Positions 51,323-60,015 are shown, counted from the first letter of the stretch. The stretch: DNA of 64,000 bases from Mobilicoccus sp032056465 (GCF_032056465.1 NZ_DAMBCL010000007.1); one strand, 5' to 3'. Notes: generated from the sequence alone by a model not told the origin. Made by a program: numbers and translations.

Positions 51323-51874
51323 ATGCGTCAGAGCACCGTCACGCCGACGGGCCGGGAGGTCACGTTCGGCGCCGACGAGGTGATCGTCAGCAAGACCGAC
51401 CCCAAGGGCGTCATCACCTACGCCAACGACGTCTTCTGCCGCGTGAGCGGGTTCCGCGAGGACGAACTCGTCGGTCGGCCGCACAACGTCATCCGGCACC
51501 CCGACTTCCCGCGCGGGGTCTTCAAGCTGCTGTGGGACACCCTGGAGGCGAAACAGGAGATCTTCGCCTACGTCAAGAACATGACGAAGTCGGGCGACAC
51601 GTACTGGGTGCTCGCGCACGTCACCCCCAGCCTCGACGCCGCCGGCCGCATCGTCGGCCACCACTCCTGGCGTCGGTGTCCCGAGCCCGCCGCGGTGCGG
51701 GAGGTCGACGCGGTGTACGACCTCATGCGCGCCGAGGAGGCACGGCACCGGCGCACCGTGGAGGCGGCGGAGGCCTCCCTCGCCCTCGCGGGACGGGTGC
51801 TCGCCGAACGGGGCGTGTCCTACGACGAGTTCGTGTGGGACCTCATCGCACGCACGACGAGTCTCACGCGATGA
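51323..51874 (+). CDS. Soluble PAS-domain protein (Aer-type sensor)
   Basis: 183 residues. One PAS domain spans about 10-125, with TYANDVFCRVSGFREDELVG, the Aer-like GRPHNVIRHPDFPRGVFK and EIFAYVKNMTKSGDTYWVLA; in Aer this fold holds FAD and senses redox or energy state. A helical tail follows (130-183). No membrane segment. The stop overlaps the ATG of the receptor gene downstream (ATGA), so sensor and signalling module are made together as separate polypeptides. A cofactor cannot be confirmed from sequence. Confidence 0.9.
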   Translation: MRQSTVTPTGREVTFGADEVIVSKTDPKGVITYANDVFCRVSGFREDELVGRPHNVIRHPDFPRGVFKLLWDTLEAKQEIFAYVKNMTKSGDTYWVLAHVTPSLDAAGRIVGHHSWRRCPEPAAVREVDAVYDLMRAEEARHRRTVEAAEASLALAGRVLAERGVSYDEFVWDLIARTTSLTR

Positions 51875-52818
51875 GGCGTCCCACCCGCGGAGGGAGCACC
51901 CCGCATCCCGTGCCTCCGACGGGGCCGACGGCGGCGGACGGGCACACGACGCCGGCGGTCTGCGCGGTGATCGAGGATGTCCTGGAGCGCGTGCTCGCCG
52001 GCGACCTCGACGCCCGCACCGTGCTCCTCGATGCGCCCGAGGAACAGGTCCGCCTCGCCCACCGCGTCAACGACGTCATCGACCTGTTCCAGGCGTTCGC
52101 ACTCGAGACGGAGCTGTCGTTGCGAGCTGCGGGCGAGGGCCGGTATCACCGCCGGTTCCTCCCCCGCGGCATGCCGGGCCGGCTCAAGGACGGCGCGCTG
52201 CGCATCAACGAGGCACGGCAGTCGATGCTCGAGCGGGACCAGGCCCTCGAGGCCCGTGACCTGGAACGGCAGGGGTTGGCCGACGGGGTCTCGACGGTGT
52301 CCGAGCACCTCGCCGAGGCGGCGCGGAACCTGCACACCTCCGCCACCGGACTCTCGGCCTCGACCAGGACCGCCGTGTCGGAGGCCGACTCCGCTCTCGC
52401 GACCGTGTCACACCTGGAACGGGTGAGCGCCGACATCGACCAGGCCGTGCGACTCATCGCGCAGGTCGCCTCGCAGACCAAGCTCCTCGCGCTCAATGCG
52501 ACCATCGAGGCGGCTCGGGCGGGTGAGGCCGGCAAGGGGTTCGCGGTCGTCGCCGCGGAGGTCAAGACCCTCGCCGAGGAGACGAGCTCGTCCTCCGGTC
52601 GGATCGCCGAACAGGTCGAGGCGACGCAGGCGGCGGCCCGTCAGGCGGCGAACGCGCTCGGCGCGATCACCGCGGCGATCGAGGGCATCGACGCCCGCGT
52701 GGCCGAGATGTCGACCTCCATCGAGGGCCAGGGAGGGCTCGAACTGCTCTCGGGATCCCTGCAGTCCCAGGTCGAACGCCTGCTGGCCGCCGGCGGGAGC
52801 GCGACCCGCGGCGGGTGA
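51871..52818 (+). CDS. Soluble methyl-accepting chemotaxis signalling protein
   Basis: 315 residues without membrane segments. Residues 1-35 are Pro/Thr-rich; 35-140 form a helical region (VIEDVLERVLAGDLDARTVL); from about 140 on is the coiled-coil signalling domain with the conserved hairpin tip KLLALNATIEAARAGEAGKG followed by FAVVAAEVKTLAEETSSSSG, which binds CheA/CheW. TKLL replaces the usual TNLL. The descending helix is short. Its coupling to the PAS gene suggests a split Aer-like energy-taxis receptor. Confidence 0.88.
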   Translation: MRRPTRGGSTPHPVPPTGPTAADGHTTPAVCAVIEDVLERVLAGDLDARTVLLDAPEEQVRLAHRVNDVIDLFQAFALETELSLRAAGEGRYHRRFLPRGMPGRLKDGALRINEARQSMLERDQALEARDLERQGLADGVSTVSEHLAEAARNLHTSATGLSASTRTAVSEADSALATVSHLERVSADIDQAVRLIAQVASQTKLLALNATIEAARAGEAGKGFAVVAAEVKTLAEETSSSSGRIAEQVEATQAAARQAANALGAITAAIEGIDARVAEMSTSIEGQGGLELLSGSLQSQVERLLAAGGSATRGG

Positions 52819-52878
52819 GGCCGACGGCTCGGTCCCGACCACGAGGAGCAGCGAGCTTCCCCACCACATCTCTCTTAT

Positions 52879-52893
52879 TGAGAATGATTCTGA
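52879..52893. promoter_or_regulatory. Zur-like box upstream of aztD
   Basis: TGAGAATGATTCTGA matches 12 of 15 positions of the actinobacterial Zur box TGAAAATGATTTTCA, with the AGAAT-G-ATTCT core palindromic. It lies about 45 nt before the gene in an AT-rich patch, where a zinc-loaded repressor would block transcription. Confidence 0.65.
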
Positions 52894-52936
52894 CATAGGG
52901 TGACGCCGTCCTTCCCCTCACCCCCGTGGAGAGTCG

Positions 52937-54397
52937 ATGTCCCCCATGCGAACCCGCGTCCTGCGCAGCGCGGCCCTCGTCACCCTCGTCGTCGGCCTCG
53001 GCGCCGCCCCGGCGGCGGCGCACCCGCCGACACCGGTCACCCCCGAATCCTGGACCGCGGGCGAACGGCTCCTCGTCTCCGACAGCGCCACCGGGGACAT
53101 CGTCGTCCTCGACGACGGCCGCCTCGTCACGCGCGTCTCCACCCCCAAGGCCCCGATCAGCCTCGCGCGCAGCGCGGACGGCACCACTGCCGTGGCCATG
53201 CGTGGGCGTGACACCGATCGCGCGACGGCCACGTTCCTCCGCACCTCCTTCGACGAGAAGACCGGGCGCGCGGGCTTGCCGTTCGTCGCCCGCACCTGGG
53301 TGGGCCAGGCCCCCGGCGGCGTCCACCACGGACGGCTCCCCGAGTTCGACGGGCACCTCCACTTCGTCGACGAACGCACCGCGCAACTCCACGGCGTGCG
53401 CCTCGACAAGCTCGTCGGTCTCTCCCGGGCGCAGTCCCGCACGATCGACCTCGGCCGGCCCGACCACTACTCCTTCGTCACCACCCGCAACGGCACGAAG
53501 GCACCGGTGTTGCACGTGGGATACCTCCGCAAGGGAGAGATCCGCTCGCTCGACGCCCGCACCGGACGCACCCTGTCCGTCGCCACCGGCTGCCCCGGAC
53601 TCCACGGCGCAAGCCCCGACGAGTCGGGTCGACGGGTCGTCTTCGCCTGCCGGGACGGACTGCTGACGATCCCCGCCGACCCGGGCGCAGGGGCGGGGAG
53701 GGCAGCCCAGCGCACCGCCTACCCCTCCACGGAGAGGATCGGCTCGCTCGTGCCGGGCGCCGGAGGCATCCGGTGGGGCTCCACCGAGGGGCCCGGCGCC
53801 GCCCTCCATCGCGTGGACACCTCGGGGAAGGCCGTGACGGTCTCGCTCCTCCCGCTCGCGCACGGGGGCCAGGCGCGGCACGCGCTGCGCACGGCGACGA
53901 CACCCGACGGCTCGCGGCTGCTCGTCCTCACCTACGAGGGCCACCTTCAGATCCGGGACGGTCGCACCGGCGCCCTGCGCTCGGAGGTGCGCGTCGCCCC
54001 GCGGACGCCCGTGACCGCGGAGGAGACGACCGCGGTCGCCGCGAATCCCGACATCGTCGCGACGACCGAGAAGGCCTTCCTCTCGGTGCCCAGCCGGGGG
54101 GAGATCGTCGAGGTCGACCTGGCGAGCGGAACCGTCGGGGATCGGATGCCGGTGGGCGGCACGCCCACCCGGATGGTGCTGCTCCATGCCCCCACCGCCG
54201 GCTCCCACGGCCACGGTGATCACGACAACGGCGATCACAAGAACGGCGATCACGACAACGGTGGCCAGGCCCACAAGCCCGGCGGCGGGCACCCGCACGG
54301 CACCGCGACGACCCCGGCCACTGCCGGCCGGTCGACCGGACCGGCGACCCCGGCGACCCCGGGCGCGATCACGGGCCATGACGGCCACCGTCACTGA
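52937..54397 (+). CDS. aztD: Secreted zinc metallochaperone, AztD type, with His-rich tail
   Basis: 486 residues. Signal peptide at 1-28 (VLRSAALVTLVVGLGAAPAA), then a beta-propeller-like repeat domain (LLVSDSATGDIVVLDDGRLV, GVHHGRLPEFDGHLHFVDE, TTPDGSRLLVLTYEGHLQI) as in AztD zinc chaperones that hand zinc to AztC. After residue about 425 follows a His/Asp-rich tail (SHGHGDHDNGDHKNGDHDNG, ending GHDGHRH) that likely buffers zinc. The upstream Zur-like box supports expression under zinc limitation. No aztABC genes are in the window. The name rests on recalled family resemblance. Confidence 0.8.
   Translation: MSPMRTRVLRSAALVTLVVGLGAAPAAAHPPTPVTPESWTAGERLLVSDSATGDIVVLDDGRLVTRVSTPKAPISLARSADGTTAVAMRGRDTDRATATFLRTSFDEKTGRAGLPFVARTWVGQAPGGVHHGRLPEFDGHLHFVDERTAQLHGVRLDKLVGLSRAQSRTIDLGRPDHYSFVTTRNGTKAPVLHVGYLRKGEIRSLDARTGRTLSVATGCPGLHGASPDESGRRVVFACRDGLLTIPADPGAGAGRAAQRTAYPSTERIGSLVPGAGGIRWGSTEGPGAALHRVDTSGKAVTVSLLPLAHGGQARHALRTATTPDGSRLLVLTYEGHLQIRDGRTGALRSEVRVAPRTPVTAEETTAVAANPDIVATTEKAFLSVPSRGEIVEVDLASGTVGDRMPVGGTPTRMVLLHAPTAGSHGHGDHDNGDHKNGDHDNGGQAHKPGGGHPHGTATTPATAGRSTGPATPATPGAITGHDGHRH
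54218..54262 (+). repeat. 15-bp tandem repeat in aztD
   Basis: Three copies of GATCACGACAACGGC (small variations) encode repeated DHDNG-type units of the zinc-binding tail. Confidence 0.8.
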
Positions 54398-54521
54398 GGC
54401 CCCGAGCCCGGTCACGGCCACGGCCGGTCCCGAGCGACGTCACGGCCACCGGCACTGACGAGCACGGCCGCCATCGACGAGCACGGCCGCCGCCGACGGG
54501 TGCCGACACACGACGACCGGG

Positions 54522-54560
54522 GGGTGAGGCTCTGCGCCGACGAGCACCGACCCCTCACCC
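54522..54560. terminator. Weak hairpin between convergent aztD and GNAT genes
   Basis: GGGTGAGG (54522-54529) pairs with CCTCACCC (54553-54560) around a 23-nt loop. The 226-nt gap shows nothing else. Confidence 0.3.
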
Positions 54561-54623
54561 GGCTGCGGGATGCTGGTCGTGCTCGACCCGGGTGGTCGGT
54601 GGAGGGTGGTCGATCGGCCGTGG

Positions 54624-55622
54624 TCAGTCGGCCGTGGCCGATCGAACCGATCGGTCGGCCGGTCGGGCATGGGCGCATTGCCACGCGTGCAGGGCCACGC
54701 GGGTCACCCCCGCGGCGTCGGCGACGTCGTCGGGGGTGGCGACGAGGTGGACACGGCGTCGGGTCTCCGCGTCGAGGTGCGCTTCGTCGGCCAGCAGGAC
54801 GGCCCCGCCGAGGGCGTCGTCCACCCGCGTCCCCCACGGGGTGCCGTCGGCACGCAGCACCGGCACCGCGAGTTCACCGGCGAGGGCTCGCGCGCGGCGC
54901 ACGTGTTCGGGGTCGAGGACGGCCACGCCGTCCACGTGCCCGCCGACATCGCGCTCTCCGCCCACGGACCTGCCGTGGACGGTGACAGCGCCGCCGAGGG
55001 TGAGGAGGACGAGCGGCCGGAGCCCACGGTGCGGGGCGTAGGGAATCGCCGGCCACTCCTCCCGGTCGACGCCGTAGACGAGGTGGTCGCGCCAGTCCTC
55101 CCGTCCGCTGCCGTCGGCGAGCCACAGGTAGCGGGGATAGAAACCCCGTCGCCGAAAACCCAAGGACCGCAACAGCCCTGCCGAGCGCACGTTGCCCGGT
55201 TGTACCGCGGCCTCGACGCGGTTGAGCCCGAGCCCGCGGGGCATGGAGGCGAAGGCGACGTCGACGATGAGGGCCAGTCCCTCGGCGAACAGCCCCTGCC
55301 CCGCATAGGGGTCGTAGGCGTCGTAACCGAGGACCCCGGAGAAGGCCCGCCCGCGCTGGATGCCGGTGAGGTTGACCTTGCCGACGATGTCGTGCCCGCG
55401 TCGTCGCACCGGCGGCAACGCGCGAATGAGGAAGGTGCGGTGTTCGTCGCTCTGACGGCTCAGGTGGTAGGCGAGATCGTCCGCGTTGACGGGGTTCCAC
55501 GGGCGGATGCGCTCGCGGGACTCCTCGACGGCGCGGCGATAGATCGGGATGTCGCTGTCGAGCACCGTGTCGATGCGGACCCGCTCCCCCACGGCCGACA
55601 GCGGGCGCAGTTCAGCGGACAA
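54624..55622 (-). CDS. RimJ/RimL-type GNAT acetyltransferase with uncharacterised C-terminal domain
   Basis: 332 residues when read from TTG 55622, which overlaps the amidohydrolase stop; GTG 55592 is an alternative start. Residues about 10-195 form a RimJ/RimL-like GNAT fold: YRRAVEESRERIRPWNPVNA, YDAYDPYAGQGLFAEGLALI and VQPGNVRSAGLLRSLGFRRR. Residues about 200-332 are an added region (DGVAVLDPEHVRRARALAGE, VDDALGGAVLLADEAHLDAE, VATPDDVADAAGVTRVALHA) that I cannot assign; it reads like a small alpha/beta domain. Substrate unknown. Probably co-translated with the amidohydrolase. Confidence 0.8.
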   Translation of the reverse strand: MSAELRPLSAVGERVRIDTVLDSDIPIYRRAVEESRERIRPWNPVNADDLAYHLSRQSDEHRTFLIRALPPVRRRGHDIVGKVNLTGIQRGRAFSGVLGYDAYDPYAGQGLFAEGLALIVDVAFASMPRGLGLNRVEAAVQPGNVRSAGLLRSLGFRRRGFYPRYLWLADGSGREDWRDHLVYGVDREEWPAIPYAPHRGLRPLVLLTLGGAVTVHGRSVGGERDVGGHVDGVAVLDPEHVRRARALAGELAVPVLRADGTPWGTRVDDALGGAVLLADEAHLDAETRRRVHLVATPDDVADAAGVTRVALHAWQCAHARPADRSVRSATAD

Positions 55623-56706
55623 CGGCGCCGCGCAGGACGATGCGGTGGGGGTCGGCGATGGTGCGGACGTCCTCGCGGGGGTCGTCCCGGTAGACGACGA
55701 AGTCGGCCTGGGCACCCTCGGTCAGGCCCTCGCGGCCGAGCCACTCCCGGGCTCCCCAGGTCGCTGCGGAGATCGCCTCCAGGGAGGTCATCCCGGCCTT
55801 GGTGAGCTCGGCGATCTCCTGGGCGACGAGGCCGTGGGGCAGGCTGCCGCCCGCGTCGGTGCCGACGTAGATCGGCACGCCGGCCTCGTGAGCGGCGCCG
55901 ATCGTGTCGTAGCGGCGCTCGTGGAGGTCCCGCATGTGCGCGGCGTAGCCGGGGTACTTCTTCTCGGCGGCGGCGGCGATGTCGCCGAACGTCGCGATGT
56001 TGACGAGCGTGGGGACGATCGCGATGCCCTGCCGGGCGAAGGTCTCGACGGTCTCGGGGACGAGGCCGGTGGCGTGCTCGATGCAGTCGACGCCGGCCGC
56101 GGCGAAGTCGACGAGGGACTCCTCGGCGAAGCAGTGGGCGGTGACACGCGCCCCCTCCTCGTGCGCGGCCTCGACCGCGAGCTCGAGCGCGGAGCGGGGC
56201 CAACAGGGCGCGAGATCACCGACCTCGCGGTCGATCCAGTCACCGACGAGCTTGACCCAGCCGTCGCTGAGCGCGGCCTGTTGCCGCACGTAGGTGACGA
56301 CGTGCTCGGGCTCGGTCTCGATGGCGAAGTTGGGGATGTACCGCCGCGTGCGCGCGATGTGGCGACCCGCGCGGATGAGCTGCGGGAGATCCTCGCGTTC
56401 CTGGACGAACCGGGTGTCCAGCGGCGACCCGGCATCGCGGATGAGCAGGGTGCCGGCGTCGCGGTCGGTGAGGGCCTGCTCGACGGCACGCTCGGGTTCC
56501 ACGGCGCCGCGGGAGTCCAGACCCACGTGGCAGTGCGCGTCGACGAGTCCGGGGAGCACCCATCCGTCGACCGTCTCGACGTCGGAGGCCGCGGCCTGCG
56601 CCGGGCGCTCGAACGTGAGGCGGCCGTCGACGACCCACAACTCGTCGACGACGTCGTCGGGTCCTCGGAGGATCCGGCCCCTCACCTGCAGTACGGACGC
56701 ACTCAT
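55612..56706 (-). CDS. Metal-dependent amidohydrolase family protein
   Basis: 364 residues of the imidazolonepropionase/prolidase-like branch of the amidohydrolase superfamily. Metal ligands are readable: HxH in LVDAHCHVGL, K in DGWVKLVGDW, H in ARVTAHCFAE and CIEHATGLVP, and D in YVGTDAGGSLPHG. Ends with the usual beta-strand cap (ADFVVYRDDPREDVRTIADP). Substrate unknown, probably a cyclic amide or dipeptide. Expressed from a leaderless promoter (TAGGGT, 6 nt before ATG 56706), overlapping the downstream acetyltransferase gene. Confidence 0.88.
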   Translation of the reverse strand: MSASVLQVRGRILRGPDDVVDELWVVDGRLTFERPAQAAASDVETVDGWVLPGLVDAHCHVGLDSRGAVEPERAVEQALTDRDAGTLLIRDAGSPLDTRFVQEREDLPQLIRAGRHIARTRRYIPNFAIETEPEHVVTYVRQQAALSDGWVKLVGDWIDREVGDLAPCWPRSALELAVEAAHEEGARVTAHCFAEESLVDFAAAGVDCIEHATGLVPETVETFARQGIAIVPTLVNIATFGDIAAAAEKKYPGYAAHMRDLHERRYDTIGAAHEAGVPIYVGTDAGGSLPHGLVAQEIAELTKAGMTSLEAISAATWGAREWLGREGLTEGAQADFVVYRDDPREDVRTIADPHRIVLRGAVVR

Positions 56707-56712
56707 GGGTCG

Positions 56713-56718
56713 ACCCTA
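56713..56718 (-). promoter_or_regulatory. Leaderless promoter of the amidohydrolase gene (TAGGGT)
   Basis: Minus-strand TAGGGT followed by CGACCC and ATG 56706. The 6-nt spacing and lack of a ribosome-binding site are the same as for gluA. Confidence 0.5.
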
Positions 56719-56754
56719 CCGATCTCCTCCCCGCCAGAGCAGACTCTTCGCCCC

Positions 56755-56786
56755 GATCACGCGAGTGGGTCTCTCCCGGCGTGATC
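56755..56786. repeat. Inverted repeat GATCACGC/GCGTGATC
   Basis: Two 8-bp arms spaced by 16 nt in the 251-nt gap between the amidohydrolase and ZIP genes, just upstream of the amidohydrolase promoter; could be an operator. Confidence 0.4.
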
Positions 56787-56957
56787 ACCGCAGAACGACC
56801 CCACCGCCCGGACCGGGGCGACGTGGGTGGCGGTGCGCCGACACCGCCGCGGCGGTCTCCGCCGCTCGACGTGTGGGTCGAGGGAGTGCACGGGGGATGC
56901 CCGACGAGCGCGTGGTGGCAGCCCGGGGCGAGGGGTCGACCGCGTCTCGATGAGACC

Positions 56958-57758
56958 TCAAACGAGGAAGGACAACCCGGCGGCGAAGGCGAACCCGAGC
57001 ACGGTGACGAGACCCGCGGACTCCCCCGCCTTCTCACGGGCTTCGGGGATGAGCGAGTCGACGAGCATGACGAGGAGCGCGCCCGCCGCGAATCCCTGGA
57101 TCCCGCCCTGGACCGGCGCCTTGACGACGTCCGCGACGAGATACCCGGCGATCGTCGCGAGACCGCACACCGCCGTCACACCCGCCCACAGGACGAGGAC
57201 GAAGCCGCGTGATCGCCCCGCCTCCCGCATGTCGGTCGCCGAGCCGATGGACTCGGGCAGGTTGGAGACGAAGATCGCGACGAGCAGCGCGACGCCGACG
57301 TCCCCACCGGCCGCAAGACCGATGCCGAGCACCGCCTGTTCGGGGATGCCGTCGAGGAACGCCCCGACGGCGAGAGAGGTCCCGCCCTGCGCCCGGCGTC
57401 GACCCTGGACGGAGGGTTGTCCGACCGTCGAGGCGTCGTCGGCGTCGAGGGGCCCGGTCGGTCCTTCGAGACACCGATCCGGGTCCACCGGGTCGTCGCT
57501 GCCCGCGCGTTCGACGACCTTGTTGGCCCCGAGATAGACGAGCGCCCCGACCGCGAGCCCGGTGCCCACGGGCACCGGTCCACCGTCGTGCAGCCCCTCC
57601 TCGAACAACTCGAACGCGATGCTCGCGATGAGGGCACCTCCACCGAAGGCGAGGACCGTGCCCACGAGACGCGAGGACCACGGTCGGACCAGACCGAGGA
57701 CCGCGCCGATGAGCAGCGACGACGCAGCGACGAACCCCCACAGGGCGGCAACAGACAC
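56958..57758 (-). CDS. ZIP-family transporter-like membrane protein
   Basis: 266 residues with about 8 hydrophobic segments in the ZIP arrangement: SLLIGAVLGLVRPWSSRLVG, AFGGGALIASIAFELFEEGL, then a polar loop (residues about 88-125), then SLAVGAFLDGIPEQAVLGIG and ALLVAIFVSNLPESIGSATD. In canonical ZIP proteins segments IV and V carry His-rich metal sites (HxxPEG, HNxxEG); here they read DGIPEQ and SNLPES, lacking the histidines. It may move another ion or have a changed site. GTG 57758 start. Confidence 0.8.
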   Translation of the reverse strand: MSVAALWGFVAASSLLIGAVLGLVRPWSSRLVGTVLAFGGGALIASIAFELFEEGLHDGGPVPVGTGLAVGALVYLGANKVVERAGSDDPVDPDRCLEGPTGPLDADDASTVGQPSVQGRRRAQGGTSLAVGAFLDGIPEQAVLGIGLAAGGDVGVALLVAIFVSNLPESIGSATDMREAGRSRGFVLVLWAGVTAVCGLATIAGYLVADVVKAPVQGGIQGFAAGALLVMLVDSLIPEAREKAGESAGLVTVLGFAFAAGLSFLV

Positions 57759-57811
57759 GCCCTCATGATGACGGGCCGAAGACCTCGCGCTGACACCGCC
57801 ACCTCGGCTCG

Positions 57812-57833
57812 TGCACCTCCACCAGGAGGTGCA
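57812..57833 (-). terminator. Hairpin after ffh
   Basis: TGCACCTCC-ACCA-GGAGGTGCA, a 9-bp perfect stem, lies 92 nt beyond the ffh stop. Confidence 0.45.
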
Positions 57834-57924
57834 TCCCCACCCCGGCAGGTGCCTCGCCGCACGAGCAGCCGGGGTGGCGCGTACGCGGTGTCAGCTGCGG
57901 ACAGCTCGACTCAGGGTGCGTCGG

Positions 57925-59610
57925 TCACTTGAGGAACTTGTCGAAGCCCTTCGGCAGGCGGGACGGGTCGAAGTCCTTCATCGCCTCGGCGAGGTCGGCC
58001 GGGTTGGGCTGACCACCCTGAGCAGCGCCCTGGCCGCCCTTGCCACCGGCCCCCAGCGCACTGCCCGGTGCCGCCTGGTCGCCGCCGCCACCGAGGGCGG
58101 CCGAGATCGCTGCTTCGCGCGCCTGCTGCGCCTTGAGCTCCAGCTCCTTCTCCTGCTGGGCCCGCTTGGCGGGGTTGCCGCTCTTGCCCTTCTTCTTCGG
58201 CGGGGCCTTCTTCTTGGCCGCGGGACCACCGCCGCCGGGCATGCCCGGCATGCCGCCGCCCCGCTTGAGCTGGCGGATCATCTTCTGCGCCTCACCGAAC
58301 CGCTCGAGCAGGCCGTTGACCTCGCTGACGTGGACACCGGACCCCCTGGCGATGCGGGCCCGGCGGGACCCGTTGATCTGTTTGGGGTGGTTGCGTTCGA
58401 ACGGGGTCATCGAGCGCACCATCGCCTCGACGCGGTCGAACTCCTTGTCGTCGAGCGCGTTGAGCTGGTCCCGCATCTGGTTCATCCCCGGCATCATGCC
58501 GAGCAGCTGCTTGAGGTTGCCCATCTTGCGGACGGCGGCCATCTGCTGGAGGAAGTCGTCGAACGTGAAGTCCTCGTCGGCGAGGAACTTGCGCGCCATC
58601 TCGTCCTGCTCGCGCTGATCGAACGCCCGCTGGGCCTGCTCGATGAGCGTGAGGACATCACCCATGTCGAGGATCCGCGAGGCCATCCGGTCGGGGTGGA
58701 AGACCTCGAAGTCCTTCGTGTTCTCACCGGTGGAGGCGAACATGATCGGCTTGCCCGTCACGTGCGCGACCGACAGCGCCGCACCACCGCGGGCGTCACC
58801 GTCGAGCTTGGAGAGCACGACGCCGGTGAAGTCGACCCCGTCCGCGAACGCCTGCGCGGTCTCGACGGCGACCTGACCGATCATCGCGTCGATGACGAAC
58901 AGGACCTCGTCGGGGGAGATCGCGTCGCGGATGTCGCGGGCCTGCTTCATCAACTCCATGTCGATGGCGAGACGGCCGGCGGTGTCGACGATGACGACGT
59001 CACGCTGCTGCCGGGTGGCCTCCTCGACGCCCGCCCGGGCGACGGCGACCGGGTCGCCGTACCCGCGTGTCCCCGAGCCGAACTCGACGGCGGCGTCCGA
59101 TCCGGCGACGTTGCCCCGTTCGGGCGCGAACACCGGCACGCCGGCGCGTTCACCGACGATCTCGAGCTGGGTGACCGCGTTCGGACGCTGGAGGTCGGCC
59201 GCGACGAGCATCGGCGTGTGTCCCTGCTGCTTGAGCCAGGCGCCGAGCTTGCCCGCGAGGGTCGTCTTACCCGACCCCTGGAGGCCGGCGAGCATGATCA
59301 CCGTCGGTGGGTTCTTGGCGAACTGCAGCGTGCGGGTCTGGCCGCCGAGGATGCCGACGAGTTCGTCGTTGACGATCTTGACGACCTGCTGGCCCGGATT
59401 GAGCGCCTCGTGCACCTCGCTGCCGAGCGCGCGCTCCCGCACGGCCGACGTGAAGGCGCGCACCACCGGCAGGGCGACATCGGCGTCGAGAAGGGCGACG
59501 CGGATGTCGCGGATCGTCTGGTTGACGTCCTTCTCGGTGACGCGGCCCTTGCCACGCAGGTGCTTGAAGGTCAGCGTGAGGCGGTCGGACAGGTTGGTGA
59601 ACACGGGCAC
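57925..59610 (-). CDS. ffh: Signal recognition particle protein Ffh
   Basis: SRP GTPase that targets nascent membrane and secretory proteins with 4.5S RNA and FtsY. 561 residues against about 450-520 usual. N domain FTNLSDRLTLTFKHLRGKGR, G1 GLQGSGKTTLAGKL at 109-121, VDTAGRLAID, VLSKLDGDARGGAAL, M domain with KQLLGMMPGMNQMRDQ and SRRARIARGSGVHVSEVNGL. The C-terminus after about residue 455 is Gly/Lys/Ala-rich and ends FDPSRLPKGFDKFLK. GTG 59610; a GTG two codons later is equally possible. Confidence 0.97.
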   Translation of the reverse strand: MPVFTNLSDRLTLTFKHLRGKGRVTEKDVNQTIRDIRVALLDADVALPVVRAFTSAVRERALGSEVHEALNPGQQVVKIVNDELVGILGGQTRTLQFAKNPPTVIMLAGLQGSGKTTLAGKLGAWLKQQGHTPMLVAADLQRPNAVTQLEIVGERAGVPVFAPERGNVAGSDAAVEFGSGTRGYGDPVAVARAGVEEATRQQRDVVIVDTAGRLAIDMELMKQARDIRDAISPDEVLFVIDAMIGQVAVETAQAFADGVDFTGVVLSKLDGDARGGAALSVAHVTGKPIMFASTGENTKDFEVFHPDRMASRILDMGDVLTLIEQAQRAFDQREQDEMARKFLADEDFTFDDFLQQMAAVRKMGNLKQLLGMMPGMNQMRDQLNALDDKEFDRVEAMVRSMTPFERNHPKQINGSRRARIARGSGVHVSEVNGLLERFGEAQKMIRQLKRGGGMPGMPGGGGPAAKKKAPPKKKGKSGNPAKRAQQEKELELKAQQAREAAISAALGGGGDQAAPGSALGAGGKGGQGAAQGGQPNPADLAEAMKDFDPSRLPKGFDKFLK

Positions 59611-59646
59611 AAGGCTATCGGAGGATCTCGACGCCCCTCCCCCGCG

Positions 59647-60015
59647 TCAGGCGCAGTCGACGCAGCGATCCGTCTGCGGGCGCACCGCGAGCCGTGCTGC
59701 CGGGATGGGCCGGCCACACGCCGCGCAGGAGCCGTCCCACCCGGCGTCGAGGCGGCGGCGGGCGGTGTCGACGTCGGCGAGGTGGCGCCGCGCCGCGTCC
59801 GCCGCCGCGTCGGCGACGGCACGATCCCAGGCGACCGTCGACCCCTCGGGGTCGTGTTCGTCGTCACCGTCCGCGTCCCCTCGGGCGGCGGCGAGTCCCC
59901 TCGCCACCGTGTCGAACTCGGCGACACGCGCGGCGGCGTCCGCCCGGGCCCGATCGAGGGCCTCACGCAGCCCCTCCCGATCCGGACCCCTCGCCGCCTC
60001 GTCTGCACGCGCCAT
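59647..60015 (-). CDS. TraR/DksA-type C4 zinc-finger protein
   Basis: 122 residues. Coiled-coil-prone N-terminus (RADAAARVAEFDTVARGLAA) and C-terminal zinc finger with C-x2-C ... C-x2-C (SCAACGRPIPAARLAVRPQT then DRCVDCA). DksA-like proteins enter the RNA polymerase secondary channel and modulate initiation, often with ppGpp; the acidic tip residues of DksA are not obvious here. ATG 60015 follows GAGGG. It lies 36 nt upstream of ffh on the same strand, so they may share a message. Confidence 0.83.
   Translation of the reverse strand: MARADEAARGPDREGLREALDRARADAAARVAEFDTVARGLAAARGDADGDDEHDPEGSTVAWDRAVADAAADAARRHLADVDTARRRLDAGWDGSCAACGRPIPAARLAVRPQTDRCVDCA

Noticed and set aside
51160..51330. 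Possible cyclic di-GMP riboswitch before the PAS gene
   Set aside because: The region has a GC-rich hairpin but none of the conserved riboswitch core positions I could recognise.
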